Shown in pieces: positions 14,464 to 22,733 of a stretch of DNA of 31,338 bases (position 1 is its first letter; the number at the start of each line of letters is the position of its first letter). This stretch comes from Clostridiales bacterium (GTDB lineage Bacteria; Bacillota; Clostridia; Oscillospirales; Ruminococcaceae). Below the pieces are notes generated by a model. That model worked only from the letters and a program-made list of their open reading frames with translations, was not told where the DNA came from and made no database searches. Position numbers and translations under genes: made by a program. Where the stretch lies: positions 1-31,338 of the forward strand of contig JAQXIB010000123.1 of NCBI GenBank assembly GCA_029007575.1, read 5' to 3'.

Positions 14464-16236
14464 TTATTTTACAATTACCTCATTTCCAGGTTCTGCCGAA
14501 TAGCTGGTACCGCCCAGCCACTTACAGTCTTGGAATACAATGTTTTTACATTTATACTGCGCCGGAGCTGATGTGTTGTCTTTATATCGAGTTCCGATCT
14601 GCACAATATTTTTTCCTGCACCCGATAAGGATTGGAAAGAGCAGCCTTTAAATGTAATATTTTTCGGAATCGGTCCCTCAAAATAGGTTTCGTTTTCCAC
14701 CTTCAGCCAATAAATGTTAAATTTACAGTTTTCAAAGGTTCCGGGGCATCTTACCCGAACCGTTCCCTCAATCGTTGAATTTTTTACCATATAATTCGGA
14801 TTCGCATAGCTGTAAAAACAGAAATAGGTATTATTGTCCACTTTTGGAAGTTTAACGCTGCTTTGGAACGTAACCGGATTAGTATTGATGACCTTTGTAA
14901 TCTTTCCTTCACCAATCAGTTCTCCGGAAAAATTATCATACGCTACAAACTCATCTCCGGCTTTTAAAGAGGGGCGTCCGGCATATGTACTGCCGCCCTC
15001 CATCGGTGCAAGAGTAAAGGTATCCTTGGAAGCGTTGATCGTTGTCGGTTTCATACATACAGAAGACAGATTGAAAGCATCATCGCCAATTGGTCCGATA
15101 TCGCATTTGTCCCAAACAATCTGAGCACTGTTGTCCTTGACATGAAAACCATCTCGCCAGCAAACCAGATGAATCTTAGAACCCGGTTCCGGACGGAATG
15201 AAATGTTGGTAAAGGACATTCTTCCCTCATTGCAGCGAATATCAAACCCAAATTCCGGCAAACTGTAAATCTTAATATCAGACATCTGAAAGCTTTTGTT
15301 TTTATTAATAGAAAATGCGCTTCCTCCGCCATCGGCATGAGAAGTTCCCGGTACTGGAAGGATAAATTCTTCTCCCGTTACGGCCTGCGCTGCTTGGCCG
15401 GTACTTCCGGGTTTAATATGAAAACGATACTGCTTGGCTCCCAGTTTGGTATAGCCGGTTGAGAAAAAGTGCAGCCGCTCGTTCTCTTTGTTGCGAAAAG
15501 CATAAAAGGTGGACGGCGCTGTCCAACCGCTTGGAATCACAATTTCCTCTGTGGTACTGAAATCAATATAATCGCCGCCTTTGCCGATAACCTTGCCGAT
15601 AACAAACGGCTTTGGCGAATAGTCAAAGATGAAACCGGAAATGCTGCAATTATCTGATTCTGAGATGACTCCGATTCTCACCGGAGACTTCAGCAGAATT
15701 TTTGTGTTGCTGCCTTGAATATGCACATTTTCAGCATATTGCAGATCGAACAGTCGGTTATTATCATTCGACTCCGGAACGCCGGTCACCCGGTAGGTCT
15801 TGTTTGCTTGAAACTGTACGATTTTTTTGGCACTCGAATCTGCCGCAGCCGCGGCTACCGCTTTGGAGATTGCTTCGCCGTCATTGGTTTTGCCGTCTCC
15901 TTTTGCGCCGTAGCTTTCTACTTTAAATATTTTCGTCTTGGTTGTCTCCGGTGTAGAATCCACTTTAGAACTGGTTTTCCCGGAGCTGACTGAATGGCTT
16001 GGTTTAGAAGAATCCGGTTTCACTGTATTCTCGCTTTCTGTTGAGCTTATTTGCTGTGCGCTTTCTGATGAACTGTCAGCAGAAACGCTTTCAGTATCAG
16101 AGGAATCTGTCACACTTCCCGTTGATACCGTATCGTTGCCGGACGAAGTTTTTTCATCTTTGCAGGCAGTCACTGTCAAAAGCAGCATAGCAGCAAGGAC
16201 ACCGACAGTCATGCGTTTGATTCTATCAGTTTTCAT
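14464..16236 (-). CDS. Secreted beta-helix lipoprotein (family B, extracellular copy)
   Basis: The 590-residue protein has a type II signal peptide with lipobox TVTAC (Cys25), a Ser/Thr-rich stalk to about residue 105, and then a pectate-lyase-superfamily beta-helix. The helix begins FKVESYGAKGDGKTNDGEAI, the typical entry motif of this superfamily. Shared with the next gene upstream are SLPEFGFDIR, WRDGFHVKDN, CDIGPIGDDAFNLS, EGTVRVR and VENETYFEGPIP. The conserved RDGFHVKDN and GDDAFNLS are the best candidates for active-site loops. It probably cuts an extracellular polysaccharide; substrate unknown. ATG 16236 is chosen, with GGAGG five bases upstream, over an in-frame GTG at 16248. It lies 16 bases after its cytoplasmic paralogue. 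Confidence 0.85.
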   Translation of the reverse strand: MKTDRIKRMTVGVLAAMLLLTVTACKDEKTSSGNDTVSTGSVTDSSDTESVSADSSSESAQQISSTESENTVKPDSSKPSHSVSSGKTSSKVDSTPETTKTKIFKVESYGAKGDGKTNDGEAISKAVAAAAADSSAKKIVQFQANKTYRVTGVPESNDNNRLFDLQYAENVHIQGSNTKILLKSPVRIGVISESDNCSISGFIFDYSPKPFVIGKVIGKGGDYIDFSTTEEIVIPSGWTAPSTFYAFRNKENERLHFFSTGYTKLGAKQYRFHIKPGSTGQAAQAVTGEEFILPVPGTSHADGGGSAFSINKNKSFQMSDIKIYSLPEFGFDIRCNEGRMSFTNISFRPEPGSKIHLVCWRDGFHVKDNSAQIVWDKCDIGPIGDDAFNLSSVCMKPTTINASKDTFTLAPMEGGSTYAGRPSLKAGDEFVAYDNFSGELIGEGKITKVINTNPVTFQSSVKLPKVDNNTYFCFYSYANPNYMVKNSTIEGTVRVRCPGTFENCKFNIYWLKVENETYFEGPIPKNITFKGCSFQSLSGAGKNIVQIGTRYKDNTSAPAQYKCKNIVFQDCKWLGGTSYSAEPGNEVIVK

Positions 16237-16252
16237 AAGTACCTCCACCTTG

Positions 16253-17716
16253 TTATTTCACAATCAATTCATTGCCGTCATCGACTTTGATGTTTCCTTT
16301 TTCAAAACAGCAATGATCCAATAAAATATTTTTACATTTATAAGTACAATCCCGTCTGCCGCCTTCTCCCTGTGTGCTGACGTAAAAAATTTCTGCATCC
16401 GCTTCATATGGTGTTGTAAACCTACAATCTTGAAACAGAATATCTCTCGGAATCGGCCCCTCTACATAGCTTTCGTTTTCCACTCGTACCCAAAAGACAT
16501 TGAAACGGTCATGCCGAAAGGTTCCGCTTCCCCGGACTCGAACCGTCCCTTCAATATTGCAATCCTCGATCAAATAACCCTGATTGCCATATTTATAAAA
16601 GGCAATCTGCATCCCCGGTTCCAAAGCTGGCAAGGCAGTATCCGAGCGAAAACAAACATCCGTTTCGCTTTCAAACACTTTTTCGGCTTTGCCATAGCCG
16701 ATTTCTTTTCCGGTTTTGAGAGAATAAGCACAAAAGGCATCTCCGGGAGCAATCCGTCTGGTTTTTCCTGCTTCTGCCGGTAAAAGATGAAACGTCCGAT
16801 GATCGTGATCAACGGTTTGTACTTCCAACTGGACGCAAGACAAATTAAACGCATCGTCTCCTAACGGACCGATATCACAGTTTTTCCAGATGATCGGTCC
16901 CAGATTGTCTTTGACATGAAATCCGTCCCGCCATGATACCAGTTGAATTCCCAGTTTCTCATCCGGACGGAACACGATATTGGTAAAGCTTCCTTTGCCC
17001 AAGTTGTATCGAATGTCAAAGCCAAATTCCGGCAAACTGAGAATTCGAATATCGGAGAAATGAAACTCTTCATTTTGAGTAACCAAAAAAGCGGCGCTCC
17101 CCATGTGGCTTGCACCAACATAGGGCAAAATGAATTCATCTCCAATATGTAGTTCTTCGATTCTGTACCGAAAGCTATCCCGAATGTTCATCCGGTATAC
17201 ATTTTCTGCAAGCTTGTCGTAGCTGTCAATAAAGTAATGATACCGCTTCTGCGCCGTATTTGGAAAAGCAAAAAACGGACGCGGTGCATCAAAATGTAAA
17301 CCATCAAAACCCAACTCCTGTTTGGTGTAGCAATCCACGGTTCCTTCCACTGCATCAAATGCAGTGACCGTGCCAAGAATATAAGGCTTTGGAGCGTAAT
17401 CGATCCGAAATCCCGAAAAGCTGATGTTTTTGCAGCCTTCCATACAAACGGCACGCAGCGGTGATTTTATTAAAAGCGTTGTGTTTTTTCCCTGTATCGA
17501 GATGTTTTCAGCATCCTTTAACAGAAACAGATAATTCCGCCCACCTGTATGGTCGGACTCTGCCCGATATACCGCATTTTCTTGAAACAAAATCACCTTT
17601 TTTTCTGCGCAATCCGATATGGCAGCCTGGACGGCGGCTGCAATCGCCGCGCTGTCATCTGTCACTCCATTCCCGGACGCTCCAAATTCTTCCATTCTGA
17701 AATATTTACATTCCAT
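16253..17716 (-). CDS. Cytoplasmic beta-helix protein (family B, intracellular copy)
   Basis: The 487-residue protein starts MECKYFRMEEFGASGNGVTD, the same superfamily entry motif as its neighbour but with no signal peptide or stalk. It shares SLPEFGFDIR, SWRDGFHVKDN, CDIGPLGDDAFNLS, EGTVRVR, VENESYVEGPIP and the ending DDGNELIVK (versus GNEVIVK) with the lipoprotein at 14464-16236. The two are clear paralogues with different locations. It presumably works on oligosaccharides brought in by the permeases just upstream. ATG 17716 is chosen because AGGAGGAG lies eight bases before it; the open frame reaches 17761 but overlaps the permease gene there. The gaps are 19 bases before and 16 bases after. 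Confidence 0.85.
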   Translation of the reverse strand: MECKYFRMEEFGASGNGVTDDSAAIAAAVQAAISDCAEKKVILFQENAVYRAESDHTGGRNYLFLLKDAENISIQGKNTTLLIKSPLRAVCMEGCKNISFSGFRIDYAPKPYILGTVTAFDAVEGTVDCYTKQELGFDGLHFDAPRPFFAFPNTAQKRYHYFIDSYDKLAENVYRMNIRDSFRYRIEELHIGDEFILPYVGASHMGSAAFLVTQNEEFHFSDIRILSLPEFGFDIRYNLGKGSFTNIVFRPDEKLGIQLVSWRDGFHVKDNLGPIIWKNCDIGPLGDDAFNLSCVQLEVQTVDHDHRTFHLLPAEAGKTRRIAPGDAFCAYSLKTGKEIGYGKAEKVFESETDVCFRSDTALPALEPGMQIAFYKYGNQGYLIEDCNIEGTVRVRGSGTFRHDRFNVFWVRVENESYVEGPIPRDILFQDCRFTTPYEADAEIFYVSTQGEGGRRDCTYKCKNILLDHCCFEKGNIKVDDGNELIVK

Positions 17717-17735
17717 TCGGTTTACTCCTCCTATA

Positions 17736-18749
17736 TCAGCCAACGATTCCGACCCGTTCAATACTTTCTACAAAAAAGCGCTGGGCAAACAGGAACATCA
17801 AAATTAACGGTAGCAGGATCAATAACACGCCGGTACTGGTAACCAACGGATAATACATAGATAAAGTCATATCATACTGGTTGGTTCCTAACATTTCATA
17901 GATTTCGCTGGTAAATCTCGTCAGATTGTAAAACGTATTGGAAAACACTGATTTCCCTTGTAGAAAAACAGTTGTGTAACTTAAATCGTTATACTGCCAA
18001 AGAAATCCGAAAAGCGCTACCGTAACAATTGCCGTCTGCGCATTGGGAAGCATAATTTGGGAAAACGTCTGAAACGAATTCGCGCCGTCAATAAATGCAG
18101 CTTCTTCAAACTCCTTTGGCATATTCCGGAAAAACTGGGTGAAAATCAAGATAAACAAACCGTTCTTAGTTCCCATAGCAGTAACTGCAAGTAAAGAAAA
18201 CGGCCAATAGGTGCCAATTAAGCTGATGGACTCACCATTTATTAAAGAAACGATCCCCAACGGATCAAACAATTTAAACTGCACATACATGGGATACAAA
18301 ATCAGGGAAGGAGGAACAATAATAGTGAAAACCACTAATGCCATAAACAGTCCTCTCAGCTTAAAGCGATATCGAGCAAAGCCATATCCAACCAATAGGC
18401 AGGATACCGTTTCCAGAGCAGTCACAAGCAAGGAAAGCAACAGTGTATTTCCTAAACTATTCCAATAATCCAGAAGGATAATGGCAATTTGAAAATTTTG
18501 TAAAGTAAAATGCTTTGGTATCAGAATGACCGTATTGTCAAAAACATCGGTTCGTTCCATAAAAGCTTTTGATATCATGGTTAGAATCGGGTACAAAATG
18601 ACAAAACAAAACCCAATTAAAAAAACGGCTTTTAATAATCCGACTGCAACTTTTTTCACTACCTTTTCAGTCCGTATAACTGCCGGATTTTCCTGAACGG
18701 ATTTTATCTCAACCCGCTTTCCCTTTAATTTCATAAATTCCATGTTCAC
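17736..18749 (-). CDS. Carbohydrate ABC transporter permease, MalG-type (importer 2)
   Basis: This is a CUT1 inner-membrane subunit with about six transmembrane segments. It carries the EAA loop EEAAFIDGANSF and QIMLPNAQ, which contacts the ATPase. Other family parts are FCFVILYPILTMISKAFM near the start and GYGFARYRF. An ATG at 18800 overlaps the previous gene by 8 bases but has no ribosome binding site. GTG 18749, with GAGAGGG six bases before it, looks more likely, and ATG 18743 is a third option. It works with the permease encoded just upstream. No ATP-binding subunit is encoded in the window, so a shared MsmX-like ATPase elsewhere is inferred. Confidence 0.88.
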   Translation of the reverse strand: MNMEFMKLKGKRVEIKSVQENPAVIRTEKVVKKVAVGLLKAVFLIGFCFVILYPILTMISKAFMERTDVFDNTVILIPKHFTLQNFQIAIILLDYWNSLGNTLLLSLLVTALETVSCLLVGYGFARYRFKLRGLFMALVVFTIIVPPSLILYPMYVQFKLFDPLGIVSLINGESISLIGTYWPFSLLAVTAMGTKNGLFILIFTQFFRNMPKEFEEAAFIDGANSFQTFSQIMLPNAQTAIVTVALFGFLWQYNDLSYTTVFLQGKSVFSNTFYNLTRFTSEIYEMLGTNQYDMTLSMYYPLVTSTGVLLILLPLILMFLFAQRFFVESIERVGIVG

Positions 18750-18792
18750 GACTATCCCTCTCTTAAAAACTTTGCCGGCTGATTGATTCCGC

Positions 18793-19698
18793 TCAGTCAT
18801 TCTGGTAAAATAGCTTTTTGCGGCATAACAGATAAATGACCGTAAGTATCACAGCAATACAGAGAAAATAAATCCAAGACAATGCCGATGCATAACCCAT
18901 TTCGTTTTTATTCAGCGCAAGACTGTTAATATAAACCATAACAGTATTTAACGAAGACCCAAAGGAATCGACAATGGTGTAAATGGTATTAACCAAAATC
19001 ATAGGTCCTGTCATAGGAAATGTAATAACCCAAAAAATCTCCCATGCAGTTGCTCCCTCTATCTTAGCAGCTTCATAACTGGATTCCGGTATAGAGTGCA
19101 AAGCTGCCAGAAAGATAAAGATCTGGATACCGGAACGAATCATGATACTGAAAATATTACTGATTGCATCGTTTAAGTATGTGATCCATCCGCCGCCGAT
19201 CCCCATTGCGGCAAAATATTTATTAAAATCAATGGTTTGGAGTGCTGTAAACATCTGCTGCGTTTCTTGAATCGAAGCATTCATTTGCGCTCCGTTTACG
19301 GCACTTGATGTATTCTGCATCTGCATAAAGAGGTCAGAAGCCAGAATCACGGTCAAAAAGAACACTGATTTTACAAATAAGCTTCCCCGAAATTTGTTCC
19401 GCAGCAATAACGCCGCAAAATAGGAAAATATTAAAATCAGGACAACATCAATCAGATTAACAAGAGAATCGACCAGTTTCATCGGAAATTCTGCATCCCC
19501 GCGGAACGCATGAATATAATTTTTAAATCCGTTAAAGGTGATTTCATAGGTTTCTTTGTTCAATGTCCCAAAGCTGTAAACCGCCGTTTGAATAATCGGC
19601 ATCAGAAAAAAGAGCAGAAATCCGATTATCCAAGGTAAAACATAAAGATAGCCCTGTAGGGATCTTTTCTGCATCAGGGTCAATTTTCTTTTTTGCAT
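18793..19698 (-). CDS. Carbohydrate ABC transporter permease, MalF-type (importer 2)
   Basis: The 301-residue protein is the partner CUT1 permease. The first membrane segment is LYVLPWIIGFLLFFLMPIIQ, and the EAA loop is SSYEAAKIEGATAWEIFWVI followed by TFPM. A long extracytoplasmic loop between about residues 122 and 180 contains QMQNTSSAVNGAQMN and is predicted to face outward. Its ATG directly abuts the TAA of the DUF5696-type gene (TAAATG), and its own stop overlaps the first ATG of the next permease frame, so translation is probably coupled along this stretch. Confidence 0.9.
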   Translation of the reverse strand: MQKRKLTLMQKRSLQGYLYVLPWIIGFLLFFLMPIIQTAVYSFGTLNKETYEITFNGFKNYIHAFRGDAEFPMKLVDSLVNLIDVVLILIFSYFAALLLRNKFRGSLFVKSVFFLTVILASDLFMQMQNTSSAVNGAQMNASIQETQQMFTALQTIDFNKYFAAMGIGGGWITYLNDAISNIFSIMIRSGIQIFIFLAALHSIPESSYEAAKIEGATAWEIFWVITFPMTGPMILVNTIYTIVDSFGSSLNTVMVYINSLALNKNEMGYASALSWIYFLCIAVILTVIYLLCRKKLFYQND

Positions 19699-22032
19699 TT
19701 ACGCTGCTCCTCTCTCCATGATAAATCCTTTTGCCGCTATCTCCGCTCCGTTTATTGTCACTGCTTGCTCCGAATAGTTGACAAAAATCGAAATTCCATT
19801 TTCATAAGTTGTTTCATAAACCTTTTCCTGCAATTTCCGATGTCCAATAATAACCTGATCTCTGACTTCTGCCAGTACGCTGTTCATTTTTGTATAGTAA
19901 TCCAGAATATCTGATTCCCAAGTTTCATAATGATTCGAACATAAATAACTGTAGTCGGTATTCTTGGTCTTAGAACCCGGAGCACTCATAACTTTAAAGT
20001 ATGGCGATGCACCGTATTCAATTGATTTGAGCATATCATCTGTAATAGAATAGGCAGTGTTTAACGGTGCAGCTGAATAATCTTTATATCCATGATAAAC
20101 AATTTGATAAAAGGGGATTGCTTCATCTGTTACATTATAATTACTGTCATTCACCGGAACATTGAGAATAACATCTGCAAGCGTTGCTGCATAACCATAT
20201 GATCCGTTGATCATTAGCTTTTGGGATTTCCTTTGCTCGGCAAGCAGCTCCTGATATAAATTGACAGCAGTTTGCCGGTCAAATAAATTACCACCGGTGT
20301 AATCTGCAAACACTTCATTTGCAATATCTTCCATGCAAACAGCACCGATTTCCAGCTTGTCATATTTCCGGGAAAACCGCGCTATTGCATCTTGCAATGC
20401 AGCGGGACTTAAAATGCTTCGATAAGCAACACCCGACAGAGAAACTTGATCATAACTATAAAATTTTGCGCCGTTCTGATCCAATTGCTTGGCCGACATC
20501 GTCAACTGATGAAAGCCTTTGGAATTTGGCGGAGCGGTCAAAAAACTGACGGCAGGATACAAATCAATTTGATGCTCTTTTGCAAAATCTGATAATTTTT
20601 GCAAGCCTTTTTCACCGCCGAGATTTCGAACCACAGAAAAATTTCCGGCATAATCCTGTTCCAGACCACCGCCAAACCAACCTGAATACTTTAAATTAAT
20701 ATGATTAATTTGATGATCCAGTAACCGTGTTAAAATTGTCTGTGCCTGCTCAAACGTTGTCAGAGGTTCTGTTCCGTCATAGTTAATCCCTAAAAAAGAT
20801 TGTATTTTGTTAATAGAACCAACCATTTCCAGATTTAACGGGATCGATTCTGTTTTTTCTAGCTTTTTCATTCCCTTTTTCTGAATCAGGTAGTTTCGGT
20901 AATAGGTTGCCATTCCGGTATAATCCGTTTCTCCGGATCGTAGGAAAGCATATCGAACGCGGATATTCCCTTGATAAAGCTGATCCTGTACTGCAACAAA
21001 CTTTGATTCTTCCGAAGCCGCGGCAATCGAAACCTTTTGATATGCCAATGTCTGGAAGGACGCAAACACTTCATTACGTTCACTCAGTGTCCCTGCTGGG
21101 TTTGCGCCGATACTGGCGACCGCTTCGCTATCCTCAATAATTGCCAGAAAAGCATTATCCTTTTCTTTTAATCCAAACACAGGCAAAGTAGAGTTCTTCA
21201 CTTTGCTCGGTTGGTTTTTTATTTCCAACGTTTTATCCAAGCCGTACACATTGCTTAAAAATGGACTGACATTGGATTTTTCAGTGTCAAAACGGATTAA
21301 AGCACCGCTTCCGTCCGGTACAACCAAATATCCCTCTTTCTCCTTGCTGCTTCCAAAATTCTGAAGCAGCTTAATCGATAGAGGCGGATAGTTGTCGGTA
21401 TAACTGATTTTTTCCATAGGCACAGTTACAATCAAGCTTTCGTGGTCAAGCGTATATTCAATGGTAATGTCAAACAGCTTCTGTGGAACGATTGTTTTGT
21501 TAGTATCTGCTGAAGCCTCTTCTGCCATTGCCTTGGTGATATCGGTAAATGTATAATGCACTGCAACACCGTTGTCGATATCCTCACTGCTGAAATTCCC
21601 ATCCTCTACGCTGTTGGTAAAGGTGTTGACTGACTTAAACGCCTGCAATTCTTTGTATTCCACCTGTATGGGAGAACTTAGCAGCTTTTTGGTATCCTCT
21701 TCAACGACCCCGTCCTCTTCCAATTCCGGAGACACACTGTACCAGACTTTTCCGGTTCGTTTATCTGCTACAGCAATATAACCTGTTTGGGATTGGTAAT
21801 ATAAGACCAGAAAGCTGTTTTCCTGCTTCTTTTCGTAATCCTGTAAATATCCGCTGTCTGTTTCAGACAAAGCAAGCGGAAAGTCTGATGCCGAAGAAGC
21901 ATAATTAGTAAAAGAGAATTGTTCAGAATTGATCTGATAATCTGCCGCCTGAAGGCCATCAGAACAAGAGCAGCAGGACAAAAGCAATATAATAGCCGAT
22001 AAGACAGCCGTAAGCCGATGTGATAATTTCAT
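19699..22032 (-). CDS. DUF5696-type lipoprotein of sugar-transport clusters
   Basis: The 777-residue protein has a lipoprotein-like signal peptide (LLLSCCSC; the modified Cys is 20, 21 or 23). It is followed by a large domain I recognise as DUF5696-like, with VVPDGSGALIRFDTEKS, LPVFGLKEKDNAFLAIIED and DYTGMATYYRNYLIQKKGM. The second half has a TIM-barrel flavour: HINLKYSGWFGGGLEQDYAG, LYPAVSFLT, EIGAVCMEDI and LMINGSYGYA. That raises the chance that it is a glycosidase-like surface protein, but no catalytic pair can be named. Such proteins occur beside CUT1 permeases, Yip1 and NHL proteins in Paenibacillus and Clostridia; this is recalled, not searched. GGAGTGAGAGC precedes ATG 22032. Confidence 0.75.
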   Translation of the reverse strand: MKLSHRLTAVLSAIILLLSCCSCSDGLQAADYQINSEQFSFTNYASSASDFPLALSETDSGYLQDYEKKQENSFLVLYYQSQTGYIAVADKRTGKVWYSVSPELEEDGVVEEDTKKLLSSPIQVEYKELQAFKSVNTFTNSVEDGNFSSEDIDNGVAVHYTFTDITKAMAEEASADTNKTIVPQKLFDITIEYTLDHESLIVTVPMEKISYTDNYPPLSIKLLQNFGSSKEKEGYLVVPDGSGALIRFDTEKSNVSPFLSNVYGLDKTLEIKNQPSKVKNSTLPVFGLKEKDNAFLAIIEDSEAVASIGANPAGTLSERNEVFASFQTLAYQKVSIAAASEESKFVAVQDQLYQGNIRVRYAFLRSGETDYTGMATYYRNYLIQKKGMKKLEKTESIPLNLEMVGSINKIQSFLGINYDGTEPLTTFEQAQTILTRLLDHQINHINLKYSGWFGGGLEQDYAGNFSVVRNLGGEKGLQKLSDFAKEHQIDLYPAVSFLTAPPNSKGFHQLTMSAKQLDQNGAKFYSYDQVSLSGVAYRSILSPAALQDAIARFSRKYDKLEIGAVCMEDIANEVFADYTGGNLFDRQTAVNLYQELLAEQRKSQKLMINGSYGYAATLADVILNVPVNDSNYNVTDEAIPFYQIVYHGYKDYSAAPLNTAYSITDDMLKSIEYGASPYFKVMSAPGSKTKNTDYSYLCSNHYETWESDILDYYTKMNSVLAEVRDQVIIGHRKLQEKVYETTYENGISIFVNYSEQAVTINGAEIAAKGFIMERGAA

Positions 22033-22042
22033 GCTCTCACTC

Positions 22043-22660
22043 CTATACCCTTAAGACAAGTTCTTTGTAAATTGAAAAAAGGAAGCTGACCAATTGAGTA
22101 AACAGGCTCATGAACAACAGATAAACAAAGATCAAAGCAGCCATTGCAACCGCGGTCAACAATATTGTAAACAGCATTTTCCCGATAGAATATTGGTGTA
22201 TCGTCATAATGCCGGTAAACAGTAGCCAGAAAAACCAAACCCATGAGATAACTGTTGCAGCATTCAAATAAACTTCTTCTGAATAAGTTGCAATATTGGA
22301 TATAACTGCAACAGGCAATTGAATCAATACAACCGGCAGACAGGAATATCCCAAAGTCATAACAATATCCTTAAAGGATCCTTCGCCCGCCATCAAGGTG
22401 GTAATGGACCAATTTGCAACACTAAACAGCAAAAAAACGATCAGCACTTTGCCGATTTCAAACATAACATCCACTGTTGACTGACTTTTTATATTAAACA
22501 AAAAGCCGGTTATTTGAACAGATAGGATGTTGGAAAGGATCAACAGCCCAATAAAAAGCAACGGTATATGGAGCCGGCCTTTTCCCTCGCGCTTCATATC
22601 CCAAAAGCCATCAAAAGGATGGAACATGATATGCAGGGCAAATTTAAGATTTTCTTTCAT
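22043..22660 (-). CDS. Yip1-family integral membrane protein
   Basis: The 205-residue product, from ATG 22660, begins MKENLKFALHIMFHPFDGFW, which is typical of bacterial Yip1-domain proteins (FHPFDGFxxxKRE). About five transmembrane helices follow, including PLLFIGLLILSNILSV, VLIVFLLFSVANW and WVWFFWLLFTGIMTIHQY. LMAGEGSFKDIVMTLGYSCL is also characteristic. The function of bacterial Yip1 proteins is unknown. The frame is open back to 22729, but the upstream candidate is a TTG without a ribosome binding site. A weak AAAGG lies 18 bases before the ATG. The gene sits between the propeller and DUF5696-type genes, which suggests that the three act together in the membrane. Confidence 0.8.
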   Translation of the reverse strand: MKENLKFALHIMFHPFDGFWDMKREGKGRLHIPLLFIGLLILSNILSVQITGFLFNIKSQSTVDVMFEIGKVLIVFLLFSVANWSITTLMAGEGSFKDIVMTLGYSCLPVVLIQLPVAVISNIATYSEEVYLNAATVISWVWFFWLLFTGIMTIHQYSIGKMLFTILLTAVAMAALIFVYLLFMSLFTQLVSFLFSIYKELVLRV

Positions 22661-22733
22661 TCCTGATAACCATACCTTTCTGCACTTTTTGCAGTTTGAG
22701 CCACTCGCACCGAAAAAACGGAAGACCAAATTT

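Noticed and set aside
15938..16324. 128-codon plus-strand open frame
   Set aside because: It is the antisense of the Ser/Thr-rich stalk of the beta-helix lipoprotein, which tends to leave the opposite strand open.
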